Source of the DNA: Mytilus galloprovincialis
Lineage: Eukaryota; Mollusca; Bivalvia; Mytilida; Mytilidae
Length of the DNA stretch: 64,000 nt
Assembly: GCF_965363235.1 (NCBI RefSeq)
Contig: NC_134845.1
Coordinates: 10,850,101 to 10,914,100, forward strand
Direction: 5' to 3'
The notes beneath the pieces were generated by a model, which was not told where the DNA came from, searched no databases, and saw only the letters and a list, made by a program, of their open reading frames with translations. Both the position numbers and the translations under genes were made by a program. Below, in pieces: positions 33,592 through 43,026 of this stretch. Each line of letters begins with the position of its first letter. Position 1 is the first letter of the stretch.

Positions 33592-34200
33592 AAGAGGGAC
33601 GAAAGATACCAAAGGGACAGTCAAACTCATAAATCTAAAACAAACTGACAACGTCATGGCTAAAAATGATAACCGGCACCCGTCGTGTTGCTTATGTGAT
33701 AACAAATCCAGTAAATGATCTAATTCGGTAGGTCACATTCATGAAAGGGAAGGGGATTGTAGTTACGACGTAAGGAACATATCCGATATCATTTGTGAAA
33801 CGGTTATTCCATAACGGTCAACCAACTCGTGATGGCGTCCGTAAAATTTACGAAGGGATGATTTCAACTTCACCATTTGGAACTCTTGGTTTAATAGCTT
33901 CCTTGTGAGCAGCAACCCTCTATCAAGAAAATCATGATAGGAAATTCAAGCACGGGAATATCGTATCAATAAAGAGATATATACCCCGTATGCAGGTGCT
34001 GCTGGAATGTTGCTACTTAGAAATGGAAAGTTCACAATTGGAAAGCTGAAATCATCTCTTTTGTCGTAAAGTTTTGTTTTCAACCGACCCTCATTGTTAA
34101 TTTCTAGATGTAAGTCAAGATATGAGGCCGACTTAACTGTATCTGTAGTATCCTTTATCTCTAGCTCGATTGGATAGATGCGTTCCACATAGTCACCAAA
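33592..34200 (-). mobile_element. Penelope-like element (type 2), reverse transcriptase C-terminus and tail
   Basis: In minus sense it encodes YPIELEIKDTTDTVKSASYL, DLHLEINNEGRLKTKLYDKR, DDFSFPIVNFPFLSSNIPAA, PAYGVYISLLIRYSRA, then the connection region. A 200-bp non-coding tail follows (33,592-33,800) with AGGGACGAAAGATACCAAAG. It is a 5'-truncated copy. Confidence 0.75.
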
Positions 34201-34549
34201 TGTTGAATTATTTTAGTGAAAGAACATCAGCTATATAGCGAAAAGTAAATATGAAACAGTTCACTTTTAAATGAAAAAACTTTAGATTTTGTATAAGCAT
34301 TTTGCATATTTAATCATTTGTAGAAAAAAAAAATACAAAAATTTACCACAATTTCAGGGATGTATATTCAATATAATAAATCCTTAGTAAGTTATCTGCA
34401 TGTGATAATAGCTCAGATTCTTGTGCAACGAGACAGGTTTTTAATATGGTTTACATTTTATTAGAATCTCTTCAACTTCGTTCTTCATTCAGTTATAAAG
34501 AACTTATCGGTGAGAAGAATAGGAAAGTTTCAACGATGTTATACGACCA

Positions 34550-34990
34550 TAAGATACGGAAGAACAAAGTAAAATAACAAAAATAACGAACTTCAAGGAA
34601 AACTCTTAACGGAAAGTCCCATAGCAAATGCTAAAATCAAAAGCTCAAACACATCAAATGAATGGATATAACAATTTTTCATATTCCTGACTTGGTACAT
34701 GCATTTTCTTATGTACAAAATGGTAGATTAAATTTGATTTTATAGCTAGCTTAACCTCTATCTTATACGACTGTCGCATAAATGTTATATTGAAAAAGAT
34801 TGGTGGACAAACAGACAAAATAGGTATACATGTCAAAAATAGTGGTACAGCAGTCAAGATGGTGTTATAATCTTAATCTACAAAAAAAGCAAATATGCCA
34901 ACAAAGAAAATCAAAAAGGCAAATAGACAAAACACGTTTGCAAAAACGAATGACAAGAATACAAAAATTACCGTAGCACAATAATAAATG
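34550..34990 (+). repeat. Dispersed repeat R3, copy
   Basis: It carries AAAATCAAAAGCTCAAACAC, TATTCCTGACTTGGTACATG, GTGGTACAGCAGTCAAGAT and ATGCCAACAAAGAAAATCAA, in the same order as 10,480-10,830. Confidence 0.65.
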
Positions 34991-35239
34991 ACAGGATGAA
35001 CTAGTATCGATCCACGTCTAATGGATATCACCCATACTAGACTAAACAGTAAAGGTAATTATTTACAAGAGAAACAACGTAAGTACCTAGAATGTATACT
35101 TCAGACCATCGTGTATTGTGTGTGAAGTTGATACGGAATATTTATCAACAAAGTCTTGGTATCTTCCTATGAACCTTTATTAGAATATGAACGAGACGTT
35201 CTTTGACATACCCCTGGTTCATCAACTTTCTACCCTGAC

Positions 35240-35650
35240 ACAAGTGACGAAGTCTGAGTAGCAGCTGCAACCTCTTGAACAATGAATGAGTTGGAAAATA
35301 TATATCTTATATGCAGATATAACTTATATGCAGGTGAGGTTGGTATATTGCTACTGATGTAAGGGGAAAATTAATAATTAAAAAAATTAAATCGTCTCGT
35401 GTGTCATAAATTCTGTTCTGAGATGACCGCCTTTTGCCAAGTGTCTGCAGGAACTCAGATATATATGAAAATAAAAAGAGGTCGGCGAGTAGAAGCGCAC
35501 TGTTTGTTCCCATAGTAATGTCGACAATTTGTTGAATACGACTACCTCTAAATTCAATAAATATGTTGTCAATAAGAAATCCAGCATACTGATCACTTGC
35601 TCCACTGTGTAGCATGTTTTACTTTTTTGTTCACTATTAAGTATTAACAA
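35240..35650 (-). mobile_element. Penelope-like element (type 2), highly decayed reverse transcriptase fragment
   Basis: Blocks FLIDNIFIEFRGSRIQQIVD, TMGTNSALLLADLFLFSYIS and YDTRDDLIFLIINFP match the type 2 reverse transcriptase in order. The copy is the most diverged of the group in this window. Confidence 0.65.
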
Positions 35651-35734
35651 ACTGCCGTATGGTATCCCAAAGTTGTAAATTTATAAAATTTCGTACTTGC
35701 AACAACTCAACACAATCGATCTGTAGACCAAACG

Positions 35735-36307
35735 TTAAATCATTCCTTTCAATAAGAACCACGAAAAGTTTCGCAAAAACTTTCTTGTACAATGAAATTA
35801 CACAAAGTCATATGAAACGAGTGTTGTAACATGTTAAACTATCGGCAAATCGGATATGGCTACATGATGTATCTTATTAAATCATTCCCCTTCATAGAAG
35901 CCAAGAAAACTTTGAGGAAAATTTTCTTTGTACAATGAATGAAGTGAAATTTCAAATTATCGTCAAACGAGTAGTGGCTACACGGCAGATCTGTAAAAAA
36001 TTATTAAAAAAACCCCAACTCAGCCTTATGAAGCAGACCAAACCATTCCCCTAAATAGGGGCCGCGACAACTTTGACAAAAATGTTCCTTGTACAATTTG
36101 CGTGTTGTACAATACGTATCGATTAACAGGAAGTGTCTACATAGCAAATGTACAAATTGCATCAAGTTATTTGCTTCAACAAACATAATCAAGCCACAGA
36201 CCGAATATTAAATCATTCCTGCCAAAGGGAACCGAAACTTTAACAAAATATTTCGTGTACAATGTGTATTAAATTGTAAACTCACGGTAACAAGAAGTGG
36301 CTTTATG
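35735..36307. repeat. Diverged tandem repeat, about 150-170 bp per unit, interrupted by the DIRS element
   Basis: Units share ATCATTCC..TTCATAGAA, then AACTTT...TTGTACAAT, and then GTGGCTACA..GCA.AT. They start near 35,735, 35,878, 36,041 and 36,211. The fifth resumes right after the retroelement (GCAGATGTACAAATGGCTTA at 41,798, then AGATCATTCCCTTTCATAGA near 41,858). The array was thus the landing site of the 5.5-kb retroelement. Confidence 0.65.
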
Positions 36308-36376
36308 TTCTAATTCATAACTTCAAGCGAACATAAATTATTTACAAAATAAACTCAACACCTTTGTATGGGATCA
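36308..36376 (-). repeat. B2 repeat of the DIRS-type element
   Basis: The 69 bp from TTCTAATTCATAACTTCAAG to TTTGTATGGGATCA appear identical to 36,880-36,948. It forms the outer end of the element. Confidence 0.85.
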
Positions 36377-36654
36377 GCTCGCCTGACAGTGTGCAGTAAA
36401 GCTTTAATATTATTAAAGACAAATGCAATGTAATAATGTTCATCAGTGTTAATTACTGTCTGCACAGGCCGCTGCAGGTAACAAACACAAAAACAAATCT
36501 ACAAAAATAAAAACAATTTTCATTATGTACGCAAATACATATTATGAATCAAATAAAGATTCTGTTCTTACACACATTATTATTCACATTAATAAAAAAA
36601 ATAACACAACTAAAATACATTAAGTCGGGTGGGAGGGTAGGAAAACTTTACTGA

Positions 36655-36948
36655 ACCAAAAACGAACCTCGAATGACAATATCTTTAATTTACAAAACCG
36701 CCAAAAGTATAGCACGGAATATTTGAAATGACCTTATTCAGATATTATGGTCAGTTCTAACTCGACAAATGAAAAACATTTAACCTATTATATACTTTCA
36801 AACACGTGTAAATTTATAAACAAATACACGTGGTAATGTTTACATACCGGTGTACATAACTTTAATTAATATATTTATGTTCTAATTCATAACTTCAAGC
36901 GAACATAAATTATTTACAAAATAAACTCAACACCTTTGTATGGGATCA
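36655..36948 (-). repeat. A2 and B1 repeats of the DIRS-type element, joined
   Basis: A2 (36,655-36,879) matches A1 at 41,574-41,797 with only a handful of differences over 225 bp. B1 (36,880-36,948) matches B2. The direct junction of the two is the circular-junction copy that YR retroelements keep internally. Confidence 0.85.
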
Positions 36949-36999
36949 ATTCGAAAAATAAAGAAAGGGTAAAGAAAAAATAAAAGAAAAAATACATAA

Positions 37000-38608
37000 T
37001 TAAATTCCAATATTATTTGTTACAGAAAGTCTATCCTTCAAAGACTCTTTAACATAGCCGTCTTTGGCTGTGTCACTTTTCCACCGACCATGCTTTTTGA
37101 ACAATCTGTCCTCTACACCTGCCGCTGCAGCAGCCGATGCCCCTCCTGAGCGGAGACTATGCAATCCAAATTTTTTACTATCTAAGCCTATACTCTGTAA
37201 ACTTGAAAGTAGTATTTCCCGAGCTCTCGTGTATGAAAACGGACCTGTACTTCTAAGTTTATAAGAATTATCAGACTTACAAAAATTAACAGATCTAACA
37301 AGAATGTGTCCAAAGTACATGGATGCCCCACTTGCACTATCATTTTCCATGTTCAATGGACCGTGAAAATGGGAAAAAAATATAGATAGGCATTAAAATT
37401 AGAAAGATCATATCATAGGGAACATGTGTACTAAGTTTCAAGTTGATTGGACTTCAACTTCATCAAAAACTACCTTGACCAAAAAGTTTAACCTGAAACT
37501 CGCACTTTCATTTTCTATGTTCAGTGGACCGTGAAATTGGGGTCAAAAGTTTAATTTGTCTTCAAAATTAGAAAGATTATATCATAAGGAACATATGTAC
37601 AAAGTTTCAAGTTGATTGGATTTCAGTTTCATCAAAAACTACCTTGACCAAAAACTTTACCTGACGCGGGACAGACGGATGAAAGAACGAACGGACGGAC
37701 AGACAGACGGACGGACAGACGGACGGACGAACGAACGGACGCACAGACCAGAAAACATAATGCCCCTCTACTATCGTAGGGGGGGGGGCATAAAAATAAA
37801 TTCATCAGAATTTGATGTAATACTAGCTAATTTGAGATATCGTTCTAGCATAGAGACAGGACAAGTTACAAGATAAGTTTTAGAAATAACCACATCCCTC
37901 CCTTCTCTGTCAATGTCAGTTTTACTCTTCGCCAAATATAAATTTGCGTGTGTAGAGTAAATCGTTATATCGATACCTCTCAAATTAACTAGTTCTGAAA
38001 AACTTAAAAAAACCTGCATAGCTTAATAAACACATACAGACAGTTCTTAAGTCTTTTAGATTACTATTAAGATGACCATAAGTATGAACAATCTTTCGCA
38101 AGATGTCTGGTGTAATAGGATCTTTCTTAGTGATAAAATGTCACAATTTTCTCTGTGCTCCTTCGTTAACAAACGTTACTAATTCAGATGTACAAGAATT
38201 ATTAAATCCAGCCAGTTTATGTGCCCAGCTAATGGCGTATATTACTTCATTTAGCTTGCTAGACGATTTTGCATTCTGTGAAATGTGAATCAAATATAGA
38301 GAAACTGTATGATCAGATGAAGGTAATGGAGTAATATTATGTATTTTAGTCCACTTACAGAAAGCATTAAATGCATACTGGTACTTTTTACGAGTGTTCA
38401 GAGAACGTGAGCTCAAGCAGTACTCTGGTAATCTAGCTTTCAATGTAGAAAGTTCATCCGAAATATCTGAATTCTGTTTCCATCTACCAACTCGAAAAAT
38501 ATCTGAAAAATGTGCAATCGTGAAACAAACATTATAAAATGTCAAAGTATTAACATTTCTATACAAGTGAACCATGCCACTGTCAAACAATAACAGGACC
38601 TTGTCCAA
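37000..38608 (-). mobile_element. Tyrosine recombinase region of the DIRS-type element (fossil)
   Basis: The first part in minus sense has LNTRKKYQYAFNAFCKWTK, a SAM-like DNA-binding N-terminus as in phage integrases. The last part has GLHSLRSGGASAAAAAGV, GRWKSDTAKDGYV: the HxLR box and the C-terminal Tyr of the recombinase catalytic set. The region is broken and is split by a foreign repeat at about 37,340-37,800. The family uses this enzyme, rather than an integrase, to insert a circular DNA copy. Confidence 0.8.
37340..37800. mobile_element. Foreign dispersed repeat inserted in the recombinase region, with a GACG/GACA microsatellite
   Basis: A segment starting CATTTTCCATGTTCAATGGA recurs after about 165 bp as CATTTTCTATGTTCAGTGGA, so there are two internal units (AAGTTTCAAGTTGATTGGA in both). 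They are followed by a GGACGGACAGAC-type microsatellite (about 37,672-37,745) and a short stem: CATAATGCCCCTCTACTATC, then GTAGG, poly-G and GGCATAAAA. A decayed match to that end is at 8,386-8,431. I remember this as a common mussel short repeat; its class is not known to me. Confidence 0.65.
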
Positions 38609-38940
38609 TATTTATTTGACCATGCCACTGTAAAAAAATAACAGGACCTTGTCCAATATTTATTTGACCATGCCAGCTACAATGTTATATACATTAGTGC
38701 CGTGTTGAATACAACCATGCTTTCTACAATGTATATACACACTAGGGCCTTATCAACAAATACCGTGCCTGCTACAATACACATTCGTGTACTAGGGCCT
38801 CGTTACTTTAACATCGCCAGCTACAATACACATTCGTGTACTAGGGCCTCGTCACTTTAACCTCGCCAGCTACAATACACATTCCTGTACTAGGGCCTCG
38901 CCACTTTAGCTACAATACACATTAGTGCACTAGGACCTTG
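38572..38940 (-). repeat. Minisatellite of about seven units inside the DIRS-type element
   Basis: Units of roughly 48-56 bp share CCATGCCA/TCGCCAGCTACAAT, ACACATTCGTGTACTAGGGC and CTCGT..CTTTAAC. The two left units (ACCATGCCACTGT ... CAGGACCTTGTCCAATATTT) are nearly identical to each other and diverged from the right ones. The array lies between the recombinase region and the RNase H region, where such elements usually have little spacer. Confidence 0.75.
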
Positions 38941-39790
38941 TTATCCTTGTTGCATCTAATTTTACTGCCAATACTGGAGCAATAAAAGGCTCAGTGCCAA
39001 AAATGGATTTTCTATTAGAAATACTGACAAAAATACCACTTGTATTTTTAAATTCAATAACATCAGATATGTAATCTGTGTAATTCATATATTTATCAAA
39101 AATGAAAGGCCAATAGGTCGCAGATATCGATTTTGGTACAAATAAAGTACCTCTAGCTTTACAATCAATTACATGTTTTATAGCTCTCAACACTAAGTAA
39201 ATAGGTGGTACAATCCAATTGTTTTCATCAGACCAATTCTGAGTAAAACAATCTACAGCTTCTGTATTTAAATCCCAGAATAAAGAGTTAAATCTTTCTA
39301 ATTTTGTGTTACGCGAACTAGCAAAACGATCGACTGTATAAGGACCCCAAATGTCGTTAATAAAAGTATAGAAAATTTCGGAAACACCCCTGTCTGCATA
39401 ATCAATGATTTTACTGATATAATCAGTTTTCGAATTTTCGCCTCTCGGAATCCATTGTATGTTAATGAAGATTCCCTTTTGTAAACAAATAGAAAAAATG
39501 GAAATTGCTATATCTTGCAGTTTTCTGTCATGGTTCCTGCTTGAACAATTCTGACACAATTTTGATTATCAGTTAGCCATTTTAAGGATTTTCAAGCAAA
39601 TGCATGTTGATTTAATGTTTTAAAATTTACATTCGCAATGTTATCAAGCCAGAACTTTAATTCTGATATCACAAAACTTTTACTATCTAAAACTAAATAA
39701 CTATCCAATGACATTCTACTTTCAATAGACATATAGTAATATCTAGTCATTATTCTAGTAATATTTCCGATCACAGGAGACATACTTATA
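38930..39790 (-). mobile_element. RNase H region of the DIRS-type element (fossil)
   Basis: Recognisable blocks are IQWIPRGENSKTDYISKI (the end of the RNase H fold, with the conserved Asp), IWGPYTVDRFASSRNTKL, FNSLFWDLNTEAVDCFTQNW and NNWIVPPIYLVLRAIKHV. This series is typical of the stretch that follows reverse transcriptase in DIRS-order elements of animals. Confidence 0.78.
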
Positions 39791-39971
39791 ATTCTACCCG
39801 TTACCTGGGCTAAATTTCTGGAAGAAATATATGAAATTTCTCTGAAAACATTATGAATAGATTGTAATAATTCGTCAATTCTCCTTTGAGTAATGCATTA
39901 AGTGAAATTACATGAATCCCAAATGATTCCCAACCACTCCAACTTCTGAACAAGAGTAAAAAGTGATTGTT

Positions 39972-40680
39972 TTACGAATTCAGCATCTTTGATACATTCA
40001 TTATTTCGTTATTCATACCAAATCCATCATCAAGATATAAAACAATTTTTATACCATTCTTTCTCCAATACTTGACCAATGGTCTGAGACACTTTGTAAA
40101 TATGTAAGGACCCGTTGAAAGACCAAATGCTAAAACAGTGAAGCAATAAAATTTACCTTCCCACGAAAAACCTAGATACGTGTGCTGCTGTGGACATATA
40201 TCCAAATGAAAATAACCAGATTTCAAATCAAATTTATACAGATAATCATTTTTCTGTAAGTATTGCACAGCTATTTTCCAATCTTCAAATCTAATCTTTT
40301 TCTTTTTCACCGATAAATTCAAAGTGCTCAAATCTAAAATTAGACGCCTTTTCCCAGACTTTTGAGTATCTACACTGAGCGGATTGACAATGTAAGGTTG
40401 AAATGGGACCTCAATGACGCAACCTGAAAGAACAAGTTCATTTACAGATTTGCTAACAAAATCATCATTCTTAAGAGCAGATTTGTTATTTTTCATAAAC
40501 ATGCTCGAAGGAGTATCAATAAATGGAATAAGATAACCCTTTTTCAGTGTGTCTAAAATAAAAGAATTAGCACCGATATGCTCCCAGTACTGAATACTTT
40601 TAGCTAACCTTCCCTTTACACCAGAGAAAATACCCGTGGTAGATTTGAAATTTTCAAAAAATCTTACTTGTCTAAGCAAA
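39972..40680 (-). mobile_element. Reverse transcriptase region of the DIRS-type element (fossil)
   Basis: It carries GKRRLILDLSTLN (motif 2), YLYKFDLKSGYFHLDI (motif A), FTVLAFGLSTGPYIFTKCL (motif B) and VLYLDDGFG with the YLDD catalytic pair (motif C). These are the finger and palm motifs shared by DIRS and Gypsy reverse transcriptases. It lies upstream of RNase H in minus sense. Confidence 0.82.
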
Positions 40681-41573
40681 ATCTCAATATCATGATTTAA
40701 ACAATAATCACTATCAAATTCAGAAAATAAATATAAATACTTATCATTAACTAACTGTTCATTGCTAATTGTTCTGTTGTGTATTGTTGAAGTTGAACTG
40801 GTTGCGTTTGACAAGTGGACAGTTCTTCCTCCAGTGGCCAAATTGCTTACAGGCATGGCATGTATCGTGCTGGGAGGGCTCACGCCGCCCGCTGCCAGCT
40901 CGAAAGGGCGACGGGTTCTTACGCTGATACTGATTGGAATAATAAGGATTAGGAGCAGTTTCAACGGGAGCCGGTCTAGAAGTTTTTGTTTTGTTGTCTT
41001 GAAGGGATTTGGGCGACGAGATTTGTCTTTAGTCGAACGCATGGCTCTGGACTCCGCCTGGCGGATTTTCTTTTCATCTTCAGAGTCTGAAGCGATAACA
41101 TTTGCTTCCTACTCTCTGACAGTAGCCCAACCATCGGCTGAAGTATCTGCTATGCGTATCAGTTTGTTTCTGCCCTTAACCTTATCTATGAGGTCTATGA
41201 TGATACGTGAAACCTTGGTTTTGGAACGGGGAACAAAGCTATAAACCTTGTTTAACTCGGTAATAGTTTCCTCGTTAAATTTGTATTGTATTTTGTTGCC
41301 CTCGTGCTTGAATTTAAGGGAAACCTCTTCTTTTAACTTTTTGGAAATTACGTCCTGTTCACGGCCCAAATCTGATTTAAGATCTACTAGCTTATTGTAA
41401 AAATATTAAGTTCAAAAGAATCAGCTAAATCACGGCGCTCTTCTACTATGTGGTTGCTACTTTGTGATTTACCGTTTGAAATGTGTGAATGCTCAGTCTC
41501 ACCTTCGGACATTGGACTTCCTTCTCTATACTCAGACATACTCAGGTTAAGCACAAGCTTACAACTTAACTGC
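40680..41573 (-). mobile_element. Gag-like region of the DIRS-type element (fossil)
   Basis: Minus-strand sequence around 41,109-41,369 encodes SLKFKHEGNKIQYKFNEETI, seen in first frames of bivalve DIRS elements. At about 40,805-40,865 it encodes CHACKQFGHWRKNC, a CX2CX4HX4C zinc knuckle that binds nucleic acid in Gag-type proteins. The upstream part (41,390-41,570) is Ser-rich. Confidence 0.65.
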
Positions 41574-41797
41574 ACCAAAAACGAACCTCGAATGACAATA
41601 TCTTTAATTTACAAAACCACCAAAAGTATAGCACGGAATATTTGAAATGACTTTATTCAAATATTATGGTCAGTTCTAACTCGACCAATGAAAACATTTA
41701 ACCTATTATATACTTTCAAACACGTGTAAATTTATAAACAAATACACGTGGTAATGTTTACATACCGGTGTACATAACTTTAATAAATATATTTATG
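41574..41797 (-). repeat. A1 repeat of the DIRS-type element
   Basis: ACCAAAAACGAACCTCGAAT to AATATATTTATG, matching A2. It ends at the shared TTTATG core, after which the broken tandem unit resumes. Confidence 0.85.
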
Positions 41798-42068
41798 GCA
41801 GATGTACAAATGGCTTACTCGATACAACTGAGCATTATAAAGCCGCAGACCAAAATTAGATCATTCCCTTTCATAGAAAGCAGGACAGCTTTCTATTGAC
41901 TAATTTTTTTTTCGGACCGACTAATCGAATTGGGACAGTAGTCAGTAGAACTGATTCCGTCTAGTAAGAACACAGGTAAAAATAAGGGTGATAATATATC
42001 GAGGCTTAACAATTTTTGTTAAATTTTCCATTTGTTTTCATTTGTAAATTAAAATGATCTCGGATGCC

Positions 42069-42140
42069 ATGGCGTTGTCAGTTTATTTTCGATTTATGAG
42101 TTTGACTGTCCCTCTAGTATTTTTTGTCCCTCTTTTACAC
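42069..42140 (+). mobile_element. Penelope-like (type 2) tail scrap
   Basis: GATGCCATGGCGTTGTCAGT, then TTGACTGTCCCTCT and GTCCCTCTTTTAC, is the inverse of the tail motif at 29,700-29,760 and 33,590-33,660. It is only about 70 bp long. Confidence 0.5.
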
Positions 42141-43026
42141 TTAGACAGAACCTATGTAAAATGCTAAAAATATTTTCAAAGTTTGTTAGATTTCTTTATG
42201 GTTACACCAGATTACCTAGGATTTAAACAGGATTAATTCATACAAAAATATACCAATACTTTTCTTGAATCCAAGAGTCCAAAAAACCTAGCGTACTCCC
42301 GATTTACACTGTTTTGTCGTGGTTATAACAAAAGAGTTGCAAAAATTTGACCACAGAACCGTTGATTCGGCGGAAATATCCCCAAATAAAATGTAATTTA
42401 AGCTACTCATAATTACATGTATAAATAAACATACCAACATTTACAGGACTAGAATCCTGTTGTTTTGTTCGTTTGTCTTGTGATGTTACAGACTTAAGTT
42501 TTGTATCGTCTTGAACCTATTCTATTCCAGATGAGCCTTAATAATAAAAGGGATCAACTATTTTTACTTTAAAATACAATCTGTGCTTAATTCCGGGCTT
42601 ACAATAAGTATTAACAACAGCCATAATACAAAAAAAAGAAGAAATTCAACATTAAGACTTACTAATTATTGGATGTAAATGAAAGAAACACATATGACAG
42701 ACATCAACTTATGACAGCCACTTAATTTCAGGTTCCTTAATTAAGACAGGCACAAATATAATGAGGCATGATAAACATGTCTTATGTGCGAACATATGAT
42801 CACACATTGTTTGGAAATTGATTAAGTCATTAAATAAATCAAAGAACAAAATAACTACCATAAATACAAACTTAAAAGATATTGAATATCGATGAAACAT
42901 ATGACGATGTATGTGTTGTAATTGTAGTTATCACATTCCTTTGGTCTAACTTTGAATGTTAGATCACCCAATGAGACTCATTACCGAATAAAGATTTACA
43001 TATGAGAAATACAAGGAGTACCAAAT
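42141..43026. other. Spacer before the LINE; decayed R2 trace
   Basis: No gene was recognised. Around 42,700-42,790, GACAGCCACTTAATTTCAGG, TTCCTTAATTAAGACAGGC and GATAAACATGTCTTA resemble the distal R2/PLE tail motif. Confidence 0.4.

Larger units (their letters stand above)
36308..41797 (-). mobile_element. Fossil DIRS-order (Ngaro-like) tyrosine-recombinase retroelement
   Basis: In minus sense the order is A1 repeat (41,574-41,797), Gag-like region with a CCHC knuckle, reverse transcriptase, RNase H region, tyrosine recombinase, B1 (36,880-36,948), A2 (36,655-36,879), a 278-bp spacer, and B2 (36,308-36,376). This A1-genes-B1-A2-B2 layout of split direct repeats defines the Ngaro/PAT type. 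B1 and A2 meet at TTTATG|TTCTAATT. The outer ends are TTTATG|TTCTAATT on the left and ATATTTATG|GCAGATG on the right, so the same short core marks all three junctions, as expected of recombinase-mediated joining of a circle. The copy is broken in several places and carries one foreign insertion. The near-identical A repeats suggest moderate age. Confidence 0.85.

Noticed and set aside
35735-36307. CRISPR-like array
   Set aside because: The units are 150-170 bp, strongly diverged and lack short direct repeats with unique spacers. The host is a eukaryote.
40762-41244. A 160-codon plus-strand gene
   Set aside because: It is the antisense shadow of the Gag-like and reverse-transcriptase regions of the DIRS-type element, and has no motif of its own.
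36308-41797. LTR retrotransposon or retrovirus
   Set aside because: The repeats are split (A1, B1-A2, B2) rather than simple LTRs. A tyrosine recombinase is present, and no integrase or envelope part was seen.
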